This document shows, piece after piece, positions 27,865 to 36,601 of a stretch of 64,000 nt of DNA (its first letter is position 1; each line of letters starts with the position of its first letter). A program made the position numbers and the translations under genes. This DNA comes from Seonamhaeicola algicola (GTDB taxonomy: Bacteria; Bacteroidota; Bacteroidia; Flavobacteriales; Flavobacteriaceae). The stretch lies in NCBI RefSeq assembly GCF_007997385.1, contig NZ_VOSC01000025.1, positions 430,689 to 494,688 on the forward strand, given 5' to 3'. The notes beneath the pieces were generated by a model. That model was given only the letters and a program-made list of their open reading frames with translations. It had not been told where the DNA came from and made no database searches.

Positions 27865-29466
27865 ATGAGGCTTAAATGTATTTTTTTCTTTTTAATATCA
27901 TTGTGGTTTGGAGGTCAATTTGTTTTTTCAGCATCTTCATTAAATAGTAATGATTTAAATTTAAAACTTAACATCATTGATTTTGAGATTATAATGTTCA
28001 ATAGGGATTTACATAATCTTTTTAGTTCCGATTTTCAGGATATGCAGGATGATAAATCAGCTATAAATAAGATGTCTGCTTTGATGATAAAAGCCGATAA
28101 CGCAGAAAGTGAAGGAAACTATAGTAAGGCTTATGACCTTTTATGGGAAGCCCTATTGTTGGCTGAAAAATATGATAATAGGGATTTTTTAGTAAGGTGT
28201 CATTATGAGTTAGGCCTATTGTATTTAGTTTTTAATAAAGAAGAAGAAGCGGTTGGTCATATGAAGCGAGGATTAGAGTATCAAAAAAAACAACTAAAAC
28301 TTAAAACAGTTACAGAAAGAGATTTGATAAGAAATTATCTTGGGATTGCCGCAAGCTACACACGTTCTCGTAAATTTCAACACACAAATTTTTACTTAGA
28401 TTCTTGTTTGGTGATTGCTGAAAAATATAAAGTGAAACCATACTATATTTTAGCTGAAAAGGCTAATGCTGCTTTGCTTCAAGATAAGCTAGATGAAGCT
28501 GAAGAAATACTTGATTTTATCACTCCTTATTTCTTAAAGAATAATTCACATTTTGCAGTTGTTACACTTTCTTATTTTGGTAATTTAAAATTGAAACAAA
28601 GTAAGCTAGATAAAGCACTTTATTATTACAATTTGTGTTTAGAAATTATGGAGAATAATAATGCACATAAGGATATTCAACCTGAAGTTTTACACAAACT
28701 CGCGCAAATATATTCATCAAAGGGAATGGATGGAAAAGCCTATAGGTTTATGTATGAGGCTAATAGGTTAAATGACAGTTTGTTTAGTGCAAAAAATAAT
28801 GGAGATCTTCTCGATGTGAAAAACAAATATAGAAAAGAGGTAAATAAAAAAAATAAAGAAATGGCACAACAACAAAAGCTATTAAGTGCTAGGAAGCAAC
28901 AAAATTTTCAGCTTAAAATTTCATTGGGTTTTATTGTTTTAATAATTATAAGTACCATTATGATAGTGAAGAATTGGTATCAAAGAAAGCAGTTTTTGGA
29001 GCGTAGAAATAAATCTAAATTAAAAGCACAGCATGAAAAAGAGAAACAAGCAGAGGTGATTAATGTTAAAAATAAAGAAATCACATCATATACTTTACAA
29101 CTAATAGACAAAGAAAGGGTTATAGATGATCTTTTACAAGAGTTAAAAAAGCATTTAAATGAGGTGGACTATAGAATGCTATTTAACGCAACAAAAGATT
29201 TTAATAAGAATTTATGGAATGAGTTTAATGAACGTTTTACCAATGTTAATACTAGTTTCTATGAAAAATTAAGAAAAAGATATCCTATGCTTTCTTCAAC
29301 AGAATTAAAACATTGCGCTCTAATTAAACTTAATTTTAACGGAAAGGAAATGGCTCAATTACTTAATATATCTCTTCCAAGTGTTCATATTGCTAGACAT
29401 AGATTAAGAAAAAAGTTTAACCTAGAAAGAGGTGATAATTTGGCGAAGTTTATTTCTGAGATATAG
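27865..29466 (+). CDS. TPR sensor-regulator with C-terminal LuxR-type helix-turn-helix
   Basis: A 533-residue membrane regulator. It has a signal peptide or first span (about 1-22), periplasmic TPR repeats (about 65-305), a membrane span at about 350-369 (ISLGFIVLIIISTIMIV), a coiled coil (about 375-440) and a C-terminal LuxR-like HTH (about 465-530, LSSTELKHCALIKLNFNGKEMAQLLNISLPSVHIARHRLRKK). It has no kinase or receiver domain, so the signal must pass through the membrane to the DNA-binding tail directly. It is the last gene of the island, 170 bp before the right attachment site, and probably controls the secreted-protein genes. Confidence 0.82.
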   Translation: MRLKCIFFFLISLWFGGQFVFSASSLNSNDLNLKLNIIDFEIIMFNRDLHNLFSSDFQDMQDDKSAINKMSALMIKADNAESEGNYSKAYDLLWEALLLAEKYDNRDFLVRCHYELGLLYLVFNKEEEAVGHMKRGLEYQKKQLKLKTVTERDLIRNYLGIAASYTRSRKFQHTNFYLDSCLVIAEKYKVKPYYILAEKANAALLQDKLDEAEEILDFITPYFLKNNSHFAVVTLSYFGNLKLKQSKLDKALYYYNLCLEIMENNNAHKDIQPEVLHKLAQIYSSKGMDGKAYRFMYEANRLNDSLFSAKNNGDLLDVKNKYRKEVNKKNKEMAQQQKLLSARKQQNFQLKISLGFIVLIIISTIMIVKNWYQRKQFLERRNKSKLKAQHEKEKQAEVINVKNKEITSYTLQLIDKERVIDDLLQELKKHLNEVDYRMLFNATKDFNKNLWNEFNERFTNVNTSFYEKLRKRYPMLSSTELKHCALIKLNFNGKEMAQLLNISLPSVHIARHRLRKKFNLERGDNLAKFISEI

Positions 29467-29635
29467 CCTAAATAGAAAATATTCAAAATAAATTCTTTAA
29501 TTTAAAAACAAAAGACATTTGTGTAACTTAAAAAAAGTAAAACTAAACTTCATATCAAACAAGTTATAAAATCAGTTGTAAAAGCAATAGGTTAAATGCA
29601 ATAGTTGGTTTTTTAATAAAAGTGGTTTGTGAATA

Positions 29636-29655
29636 TTCCTGCCACCCCGACAAAA
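29636..29655 (+). repeat. attR: right copy of the 20-bp island direct repeat
   Basis: Identical to 6961-6980, that is the tRNA-Pro 3' end plus CAAAAA. No other tRNA arm is present here, so it is a target-site duplicate and not a tRNA gene. Confidence 0.88.
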
Positions 29656-29683
29656 AGCATTGCATATAGCAATGCTTTTTTTA
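29651..29683 (+). terminator. Intrinsic terminator next to attR, probably the original tRNA-Pro terminator
   Basis: AAAAAGCATTGC, a short ATAT-type loop, then GCAATGCTTTTTTT: a compact GC-containing stem with a seven-T tail. It follows the tRNA 3' fragment immediately and no intact gene ends here. Before integration it would have directly followed tRNA-Pro. Confidence 0.8.
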
Positions 29684-29760
29684 TACCTTATAATTTCAGC
29701 TTCAGTAAAATTTGCTGCAAATTCCGTAATTTTATAGCTTTTAATATCTTATTTTAATAT

Positions 29761-31083
29761 ATGAAGAAATTAGCATTACACTGGAAAATACTAATAGGAA
29801 TGGTTCTTGGTGTTGTTTTTGGTTTTACAATGGCATCATTTAACTACCAACAATTTGTTTTAGATTGGGTAGAGCCTGTAGGTAAAATATTTGTTAAGTT
29901 GTTAAAACTTATAGCAGTGCCATTAATACTAGCTTCGTTAATAAAAGGGGTTTCAGATTTAAAAGATATTTCAAAGTTTAAAAATATGGGTGTACGCACT
30001 ATTTTTGTGTACATTTTAACTACTATAATAGCTATTACCATAGGTTTAGGTTTGGTAAATGTTTTAAAACCAGGAGAAGGTATAACGCCTGAAACCGTTA
30101 CTATGTTAAAGGAAAAATATGCTACTAGCGGAAAAGCGCAAACTATTTTGAGTAACGCCCAAAAACAAGCTGAAGCTGGTCCTTTAGATTTTGTGGTTGA
30201 TATGGTACCTGATAATGCTGTAACAGCAATGAGCGATAATAAATTAATGCTTCAGGTTATAGTGTTTGCTATTTTATTAGGTATTTGTGTATTGTTAGTG
30301 CCCGAAGAAAAAGCAAAACCTCTTAAAGATTTTTTTGATTCTTTGAATGAAGTAATTTTAAAGTTGGTAGATTTAATAATGCTTTCTGCCCCTTACGCTG
30401 TATTTGCACTTTTGGCTACCGTTGTAGTATCTGCTGATGATCCTGACATATTAATTGCGTTATTAAAGTATGCTGGTGTTGTTGTTTTAGGGCTTATATT
30501 AATGATATGTTTTTACCTGTTTTTAATTGCTGTATATGCAAAAAAATCACCGCTTTGGTTTTTAAGTCAAATTAGTCCTGCGCAATTATTAGCATTTTCA
30601 ACAAGTAGTAGTGCTGCGGCTTTACCCGTAACTATGGAGCGGGTTGAAGAGCATGTAGGGGTAGATAAAGAGGTTTCAAGTTTTGTTTTGCCAGTTGGCG
30701 CTACCATAAATATGGATGGTACAAGCCTTTATCAAGGTGTTGCAGCTGTATTTATAATGCAAGTTTTATGGCCAGAAGGCTTAGTGTTTAGTAACCAATT
30801 AATGATAATTTTAACAGCGCTTTTAGCTTCCATTGGAAGCGCAGCTGTACCAGGCGCTGGTATGGTTATGTTAGTTATTGTTTTAGAAGCCATAGGCTTT
30901 CCTTCCGATATTTTGCCAATAGCGTTAGCCTTAATTTTTGCAGTAGACAGACCTTTAGATATGTGTAGAACTACCGTAAATGTAACCGGAGATGCTACGG
31001 TTTCTACAATTGTAGCTAAGTCTTTAGGTAAATTGGGTGCGCCTAAAGTAAAAAATTGGGATGATAATTATCCAAAAAAATAA
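29761..31083 (+). CDS. Dicarboxylate/amino acid:cation symporter (DAACS family)
   Basis: A 440-residue inner-membrane carrier of the glutamate/dicarboxylate family with about eight spans. Signature stretches are the serine-rich re-entrant loop AFSTSSSAAALPVTMERVEE (about 279-298), the NMDGTSLYQG motif, PGAGMVMLVIVLEAIG and DRPLDMCRTTVNVTGDA with the substrate-binding Asp/Arg region. It couples uptake of acidic amino acids or C4-dicarboxylates to Na+ or H+. The exact substrate is not determinable. It is the first intact gene to the right of the island. Confidence 0.92.
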   Translation: MKKLALHWKILIGMVLGVVFGFTMASFNYQQFVLDWVEPVGKIFVKLLKLIAVPLILASLIKGVSDLKDISKFKNMGVRTIFVYILTTIIAITIGLGLVNVLKPGEGITPETVTMLKEKYATSGKAQTILSNAQKQAEAGPLDFVVDMVPDNAVTAMSDNKLMLQVIVFAILLGICVLLVPEEKAKPLKDFFDSLNEVILKLVDLIMLSAPYAVFALLATVVVSADDPDILIALLKYAGVVVLGLILMICFYLFLIAVYAKKSPLWFLSQISPAQLLAFSTSSSAAALPVTMERVEEHVGVDKEVSSFVLPVGATINMDGTSLYQGVAAVFIMQVLWPEGLVFSNQLMIILTALLASIGSAAVPGAGMVMLVIVLEAIGFPSDILPIALALIFAVDRPLDMCRTTVNVTGDATVSTIVAKSLGKLGAPKVKNWDDNYPKK

Positions 31084-31225
31084 TATTCTAAAAAATAAGG
31101 GTATTATATTTAAATGTCGTCTAAATTAATACAGAAAAACTGTTTTTTTTCTTGCGCTATAGCAATTACTTATTTTTTTATAAAAACTGTTGATACATTC
31201 TAAGTAAGGATTTGTTTAAAAATTC

Positions 31226-31233
31226 TACTTTTG
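31226..31233 (+). promoter_or_regulatory. Putative -7 promoter box of trxB
   Basis: TACTTTTG matches TAnnTTTG and lies 25 bp upstream of the trxB ATG. Confidence 0.45.
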
Positions 31234-31258
31234 TTTTAACCTAAAAGATTTTAAAATT

Positions 31259-32239
31259 ATGTCTAATACAATTGAAAGAGTAAAGTGTTTAATAATAGGT
31301 TCAGGGCCTGCGGGGTATACAGCAGCAATATATGCAGCTAGAGCAAATATGAACCCTGTTTTATATCAAGGTACACAACCAGGAGGGCAATTAACAACTA
31401 CTAATGAGGTTGAAAATTTTCCAGGTTACCCAGAAGGTGTTACAGGGCCTGAAATGATGCTGCAATTACAAGCGCAAGCTAGACGTTTTGAAGCTGATAT
31501 TCGTGATGGTTGGGCTACTAAAGTAGATTTTTCAGGTGATGTACATAAAGTGTGGATTAATGATGAAAAGGAAATACATGCCGATACTGTTATTATTTCA
31601 ACAGGTGCATCAGCAAAATACTTAGGTTTAGAGTCTGAACAAAAATACCTAAAATTAGGTGGAGGCGTTTCAGCATGTGCTGTTTGTGATGGTTTTTTCT
31701 ATAGAAATCAAGATGTTGTAATTGTTGGAGCAGGAGATTCTGCTTGTGAAGAAGCACATTACCTTTCTAAGCTTTGTAAGAAAGTGACCATGTTAGTAAG
31801 GCGTGATGAATTTAGAGCATCAAAAATTATGGCTGAACGTGTTAAAAACACAGAAAATATTGAAATTTTATTTAACACTGAAACCGATGAGGTTTTAGGT
31901 GATGGTCAGTTAGTAAACGGTGTACGCGTTTTCAATAATCAAACACAAGAAAAACACGTAATACCTGCAACAGGATTTTTTGTAGCTATAGGGCATAAAC
32001 CTAATACAGATATTTTTAAAGATTATATAGATTTAGATGAAACAGGTTATATTATTAATGTGCCAGGAACATCTAAAACCAACGTACAAGGTGTGTTTGT
32101 TTCAGGTGATGCCGCAGATCATGTATACAGACAAGCCATTACTGCAGCAGGTACAGGTTGTATGGCAGCATTAGATGCTGAACGTTATTTGGCAGCTAAA
32201 GATGCTTCTTTTGAAGTATCAACATCTACTTATAATTAA
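31259..32239 (+). CDS. trxB: Thioredoxin-disulfide reductase
   Basis: A 326-residue flavoprotein of standard length. It has an FAD-binding GSGPAGYTAAIYAARAN motif (14-30), the redox pair CAVC (Cys140, Cys143, CAVCDG), the NADPH-binding GAGDSACEEA motif and the C-terminal VFVSGDAADHVYRQAITAAGTGCMAA FAD motif. It reduces thioredoxin with NADPH in the cytoplasm. It is a single-gene unit ending at the hairpin at 32262. Confidence 0.97.
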   Translation: MSNTIERVKCLIIGSGPAGYTAAIYAARANMNPVLYQGTQPGGQLTTTNEVENFPGYPEGVTGPEMMLQLQAQARRFEADIRDGWATKVDFSGDVHKVWINDEKEIHADTVIISTGASAKYLGLESEQKYLKLGGGVSACAVCDGFFYRNQDVVIVGAGDSACEEAHYLSKLCKKVTMLVRRDEFRASKIMAERVKNTENIEILFNTETDEVLGDGQLVNGVRVFNNQTQEKHVIPATGFFVAIGHKPNTDIFKDYIDLDETGYIINVPGTSKTNVQGVFVSGDAADHVYRQAITAAGTGCMAALDAERYLAAKDASFEVSTSTYN

Positions 32240-32261
32240 TTATTAATTCAATAATAGTTTA

Positions 32262-32292
32262 AAAATGGCCAAAGTTTTACTTTGGCCATTTT
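32262..32292 (+). terminator. Terminator of trxB
   Basis: AAAATGGCCAAAG and CTTTGGCCATTTT make a perfect 13-bp stem around a five-base loop. Confidence 0.85.
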
Positions 32293-32344
32293 GTATTTTG
32301 TAATTACTTAAAAATATGTTTTCTTTGAAAACTATTTTTAAATT

Positions 32345-32419
32345 CGGGATGTGGCGCAGTCCGGTTAGCGTACACGGCTGGGGGCCGTGTGGTCGCAGGT
32401 TCAAATCCTGTCATCCCGA
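32345..32419 (+). tRNA. tRNA-Pro (anticodon GGG)
   Basis: A 75-nt cloverleaf. The acceptor stem is CGGGATG/CATCCCG with discriminator A. The anticodon arm is CACGG-CTGGGGG-CCGTG, giving anticodon GGG, and the T-loop is GTTCAAA. It is a second proline tRNA, distinct from the UGG one at 6900. CCA is not encoded. No copy of its 3' end is seen elsewhere in the window. Confidence 0.96.
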
Positions 32420-32464
32420 CTAATTTCAGTGTTGAAATAAAAGTTTTTAATTCTTAATTTGTTC

Positions 32465-32499
32465 AAAACCAATAAAATATTTTTTATTGGTTTTTTATT
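32465..32499 (+). terminator. Terminator of tRNA-Pro(GGG)
   Basis: AAAACCAATAAAA and TTTTATTGGTTTT form a 13-bp stem followed by more T residues. Confidence 0.75.
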
Positions 32500-32637
32500 A
32501 TTTATATGCGGTTTTTGAAAGCCTTTAAAATATTAACTCTTATAAATAGTCAATTAAAATATGGGTAATATGGTTTGATACTGTTTTATTTAAAAGAACA
32601 CTATTAAAACATTAAATTTTCACTAAGGCTTATTATA

Positions 32638-34929
32638 TCATATTTCAAAATCTTTTTCAAGTTCTGTGTGAGAACTTCCCCCAACAAAAACAGTAAATTT
32701 ACCCGGTTCTAGTATAAATTCACCGTCATTGTCATAAAAGCCTAATTCTTTATCTGTAAGATTTAAGGTAATTTGTTTTTCTTCATTAGGTGTAAGTTCA
32801 ACCAATTCAAAACCTTTTAATTCCTTTACGGGGCGGGTAACGCTTGCAAACCAATCGCGAATATACAATTGTGCTACTTCTTTACCTTTAACTTTTCCTG
32901 TGTTTTTAACGGTAAAAGTAACTTCAACCTGGTTGTTGTTAATAACCTTGGTTTTTAACTTAGAATAAGTAAATGTAGTATAACTCAATCCATGGCCAAA
33001 AGGATATAGTGGTGCATTGGTTTCATCTGTATAATGTGACCAAAAAACACTGTTGGGTTCGTTAGCTGATGGCCTACCTGTGTTTTTGTAGTTGTAATAA
33101 ATAGGTACTTGACCTACACTTCTAGGAAACGTCATAGGTAGTTTGCCACTAGGATTATAATCACCATATAGCACTTGTGCAATGGCGTTACCGCTTTGTG
33201 TGCCTAAATGCCAAGCTTCTACAATTGCAGGAATATGAGCATCTGCCCATGTAATAGCTAGCGGACGTCCGTTATTTAATACTAAAATAATATTCTTATT
33301 TACAGCGTAAACCGCTTCTAGTAATTCCTGCTGTACACCAGGTAGCCCTATGTTAGCACGACTTCTTGCTTCGCCACTATGAAAAGCATGTTCGCCTAAA
33401 ACCATGATAACTTTATCAGCTTTTTTTGCAATGTTAATGGCTTCTTTAAATCCATTTTTATTATCATTATTAACATTTAGTTCAAAAGGAAAAGTAGCTT
33501 GTCCGGTAATAAGATCAGCCCCTTTTGCATAGGTTATTTGGTTGCCTTTATATTGTTTCAAACCCTCTAATACGGAAATTGCTGTGCCATCATCTGCACC
33601 AATGCGCCAGCTGCCTAAAGGACTCGTTTTATCGTTAGCCAAAGCACCAATAACTGCAATATTTTGCCCATCTTTTTTTAGCGGAAGCATATCATTTTCA
33701 TTTTTTAAAAGTACAATAGATTTTTTGGCAACTTCTAAAACGGCATTGTGGATTTCTTCATTTCCTGTAATTTCTTTTTCACGTTTTAAATCACAATATT
33801 TATAAGGGTCATCAAATAATCCTAATTCAAATTTAACACGTAAAATGCGTGCTACCGCATCGTTAATCAAATCTTCAGGAACGCTACCTTCTCTAACTAA
33901 ATTAGCTAGTTCAGATATGTAGGCGTATGATTCCATATCCATATCAGAACCAGCCACGGCCGAAAGTTCGGCGGCATGCGTTTTATCACGTGCATAGCCA
34001 TGGTTAATCATTTCGGCCATTGAGCCCCAATCAGATACTACAAAACCATCAAAACCCCATTTACCTTTTAAAATATCTCGCTGCAACCAAACATTGCCTG
34101 TTGCCGGAATGCCGTTTAATTCATTAAAAGAATTCATAAAAGTTTTTACACCTGCATTAATACTAGCCTTAAATGGTGGGAAAATTGTATTATGTAGGGT
34201 TGAAGTGCCTACATCAACAGTATTGTAGTCTTTTCCTGATTCAGCAAAACCATAACCGGCCCAATGTTTAGCACATGCTACAATAGTGTTAGGCGATGAT
34301 AAATTATTTCCTTGGAAACCTTTTACACGTGCTTCAGCTATTTTAGAGCCCAAATACGTATCTTCACCAGCGCCTTCCATAACACGCCCCCAGCGCGCAT
34401 CGCGTGAAATATCAACCATAGGGGCAAACGTCCAATTAATACCAGCAGCCGAGGCTTCTAAAGCGGCAACTTCTGCTGATTTTTTTATAGCTTCTAAATC
34501 CCAACTAGCGGCTTCGGCCAAAGGAATAGGGCTTAGAGTTTTGTAACCATGAATAACATCAAAACCAATAATTAATGGTATGCCTAAGCGAGTTTCTTCA
34601 ACGGCTATTTTTTGTACGGCGCGTACATTTTCTACACCAGTAACATTAAGCATGGAGCCTACATAGCCTTTTCTTAAGTGTTCATATTTTTTTGCAGCAT
34701 CACCATTTTTGGGTGTTGGGCCTGTAACATCCCAAAACCCATTATATTGGTTCATTTGGCCAATTTTTTCTTCTAAAGTCATTTTAGAAAGTAATTGCGC
34801 CACTTTAGTATCTATTTCTGATATGTTATTATTATTTGATGCTGGCACACTTATTTCTTTGTTTTTTTTACATCCTGTTAAAAACATTGTAAGTAAGAGG
34901 ATTACATAATAATATTTAAAATGTTTCAT
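32638..34929 (-). CDS. bglX: GH3 beta-glucosidase
   Basis: A 763-residue glycoside hydrolase family 3 lipoprotein (lipobox LTGC, Cys20). The N-terminal TIM-barrel (about 45-385) carries the substrate-binding KHW motif (221-223) and the nucleophile Asp300 in GFVVSDW. The alpha/beta sandwich domain (about 400-620) and the C-terminal fibronectin-III-like domain (about 665-750) complete the BglX build. It releases glucose from beta-glucan oligosaccharides, probably in the periplasm or at the outer membrane. It is the last gene of the beta-glucan PUL, 5 bp after the GH16 gene. Confidence 0.95.
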   Translation of the reverse strand: MKHFKYYYVILLLTMFLTGCKKNKEISVPASNNNNISEIDTKVAQLLSKMTLEEKIGQMNQYNGFWDVTGPTPKNGDAAKKYEHLRKGYVGSMLNVTGVENVRAVQKIAVEETRLGIPLIIGFDVIHGYKTLSPIPLAEAASWDLEAIKKSAEVAALEASAAGINWTFAPMVDISRDARWGRVMEGAGEDTYLGSKIAEARVKGFQGNNLSSPNTIVACAKHWAGYGFAESGKDYNTVDVGTSTLHNTIFPPFKASINAGVKTFMNSFNELNGIPATGNVWLQRDILKGKWGFDGFVVSDWGSMAEMINHGYARDKTHAAELSAVAGSDMDMESYAYISELANLVREGSVPEDLINDAVARILRVKFELGLFDDPYKYCDLKREKEITGNEEIHNAVLEVAKKSIVLLKNENDMLPLKKDGQNIAVIGALANDKTSPLGSWRIGADDGTAISVLEGLKQYKGNQITYAKGADLITGQATFPFELNVNNDNKNGFKEAINIAKKADKVIMVLGEHAFHSGEARSRANIGLPGVQQELLEAVYAVNKNIILVLNNGRPLAITWADAHIPAIVEAWHLGTQSGNAIAQVLYGDYNPSGKLPMTFPRSVGQVPIYYNYKNTGRPSANEPNSVFWSHYTDETNAPLYPFGHGLSYTTFTYSKLKTKVINNNQVEVTFTVKNTGKVKGKEVAQLYIRDWFASVTRPVKELKGFELVELTPNEEKQITLNLTDKELGFYDNDGEFILEPGKFTVFVGGSSHTELEKDFEI

Positions 34930-34934
34930 AATTT

Positions 34935-36590
34935 TTATTGATAAATCCTTACATAATCAATTTCCATTGTATCTTCAGTGAATGAAGGGTCTATGGTGCC
35001 TCCTAGGGTGCCACCCATTGCTACATTTAAAATCATGAAAAAGTCGGCATTAAATACTGAACCAGGGGTATTTTCAAATGACAGGAAGAGCGTGTCATCA
35101 ACTAAAAATTTAATAGTTGTTGCAGTCCATTCTACAGAATAATTATGAAACTCAGTTGTTGCTGTAGTATTTGAAGTTTCTGAAGTAATGGCATTACCAG
35201 CTGAATTTCCAGGAAAATGGAGTGCTGCCGATGTTTTTGCTTTATCTTGGCCTGTTTGTTCCATGATGTCAATTTCGCCACAGTTAGGCCACCCTACGGT
35301 ATCAAAATTAGCTCCTAACATCCAAATAGCTGGCCAAGTGCCTTGAGCTGCAGGAAGTTTAGCACGAACTTCTACGCGACCATAGGTGAATTCTTGTAAG
35401 TTTTCAGATTTTAACCTTGCCGAAGTATATCCTGAGCCATTTGCTTTGGCTGTAATTTTTAGTAAACCATCTTGCACAATAACATTTTCGCCGTTATCAG
35501 TGTAAGTTTGTAATTCTTGGTTGCCCCAACCACCAGCACCTAAATCATAGGTCCATTTATTAGTATCTGGTGCACCAGGAGTATCAAATTCATCAGACCA
35601 AACTAAGGTATTGAAAACAGATTCAAAAGTTTCTTCTGCAGGACTTGTTTGAAATTTATGATACCACGCTAACCCTGGGTCGTTGCCGTCTAATGTTCTA
35701 ACATATAACTCGGTTTCTGAAACTGATATAACATCGTAGGTTGAAGAGCTTACATAATAGCCCATAAAACCATCATTTGAAAAATTCATAGTAGTGCCTC
35801 GTGCTTCAAAATCAGGGTCAGGAATAGTATTCCAATCGGTCAATGAAGGTGATAACGACACAATACTTGTGCCAGAGGTATCAAAAGCAAAACACGCATC
35901 TTCACCGGCATTTTCTCCAATTACTGCTTGATGACCTGCATTAAAAAAGGTAAACCCATTGTTGTTTAACTGATAGGTTAATTGGCCGTTGGCATCTAAA
36001 GTAAACGTTAATTCATCGTCGCAAAGGCAGTCACTAATTTCTATGCCACATTTTTCAAAAGGCTGAGCTGCATACCATTTCGGGTACCAAAATCCTTCAG
36101 GGTCAACGCCTGCATTTCCTGGACCAACTCCTAAATGTCCAACTTCAGTTGCGGCTAGGTACCAAGTTCTGTTTGATCCTCCTGTTAGCAGTTGTTTTAA
36201 TTCAGCATCATCAAAAGAGCTGAATACTTCAACATCTATAGACGTGCTAGATTGAAGTCCGCCTGTGCCTATAGCATTCACAACAACGGTGTACGTATTA
36301 ACTCCAACTTTACTAAATCTATGCGTTGTAATTCCTGAGGGAGCAACTTCACTTAAGCCATCTCCAAAATCGAATTTATAACTAATAGCGTTATTAGCGC
36401 TAGCTGTAATGTTAACTAAACCACTGCCATCTCCATTTGGGTTTAAAGCATCTATACCCACAATTTCTGCTGAAATACTAATGTTGTTTGGAGCCGTAAT
36501 ACTACCAATAGTAGCATCATCTTCCTGACAACTAAATACAAGTGTTACTAAACTAAAGAGTATTGCTATATTAAATTTTATATTTTTCAT
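34935..36590 (-). CDS. GH16 endo-beta-glucanase (laminarinase type) with N-terminal accessory domains
   Basis: A 551-residue lipoprotein (lipobox FSC, Cys21). It has a PKD-like domain (about 35-125) and a GHLGVGP-type accessory domain (about 130-310), then the GH16 catalytic domain (about 320-551). The catalytic signature EIDIMEQ at 439-445 has nucleophile Glu439, Asp441 and acid/base Glu444, with the extra Met of the laminarinase subgroup (ExDxxE). It cuts beta-1,3-glucan at the cell surface. The accessory domain shares its LGVGP...C...DD..F core with the repeat domains of the neighbouring surface lipoprotein. Confidence 0.93.
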   Translation of the reverse strand: MKNIKFNIAILFSLVTLVFSCQEDDATIGSITAPNNISISAEIVGIDALNPNGDGSGLVNITASANNAISYKFDFGDGLSEVAPSGITTHRFSKVGVNTYTVVVNAIGTGGLQSSTSIDVEVFSSFDDAELKQLLTGGSNRTWYLAATEVGHLGVGPGNAGVDPEGFWYPKWYAAQPFEKCGIEISDCLCDDELTFTLDANGQLTYQLNNNGFTFFNAGHQAVIGENAGEDACFAFDTSGTSIVSLSPSLTDWNTIPDPDFEARGTTMNFSNDGFMGYYVSSSTYDVISVSETELYVRTLDGNDPGLAWYHKFQTSPAEETFESVFNTLVWSDEFDTPGAPDTNKWTYDLGAGGWGNQELQTYTDNGENVIVQDGLLKITAKANGSGYTSARLKSENLQEFTYGRVEVRAKLPAAQGTWPAIWMLGANFDTVGWPNCGEIDIMEQTGQDKAKTSAALHFPGNSAGNAITSETSNTTATTEFHNYSVEWTATTIKFLVDDTLFLSFENTPGSVFNADFFMILNVAMGGTLGGTIDPSFTEDTMEIDYVRIYQ

Positions 36591-36601
36591 AATTACTTTT
36601 T

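Larger units (their letters stand above)
6961..29655. mobile_element. Genomic island integrated at tRNA-Pro(UGG), carrying a polysaccharide utilisation locus
   Basis: A 20-bp perfect direct repeat (6961-6980 and 29636-29655) bounds about 22.7 kb. The left copy is the tRNA 3' end. A tyrosine recombinase remnant lies directly inside the left end, the usual arrangement for tRNA-targeting integrative elements. Cargo consists of ECF sigma/FecR, two SusCD pairs, a surface lipoprotein, a beta-helix protein, two further secreted proteins and a TPR-LuxR regulator. The recombinase is broken, so the island looks fixed. A hairpin followed by a T-run lies just past the right repeat and is probably the displaced tRNA terminator. 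Confidence 0.85.

Noticed and set aside
29636..29655. A second tRNA-Pro gene at the right end of the island
   Set aside because: Only the 3' 14 bases of the tRNA are present. There is no D-arm or anticodon arm, so it is an attachment-site duplicate.
31129..31150. Hairpin ACAG-CTGT with a T-run after the symporter gene as a terminator
   Set aside because: The stem is only four base pairs, too weak to list as a feature.
32345..32419. tRNA-Pro(GGG) beside the beta-glucan PUL as a second integration site
   Set aside because: I looked for a copy of its 3' end beyond the PUL (46374-46584 and further) and found none, and there is no recombinase gene. The neighbourhood alone does not support an island.
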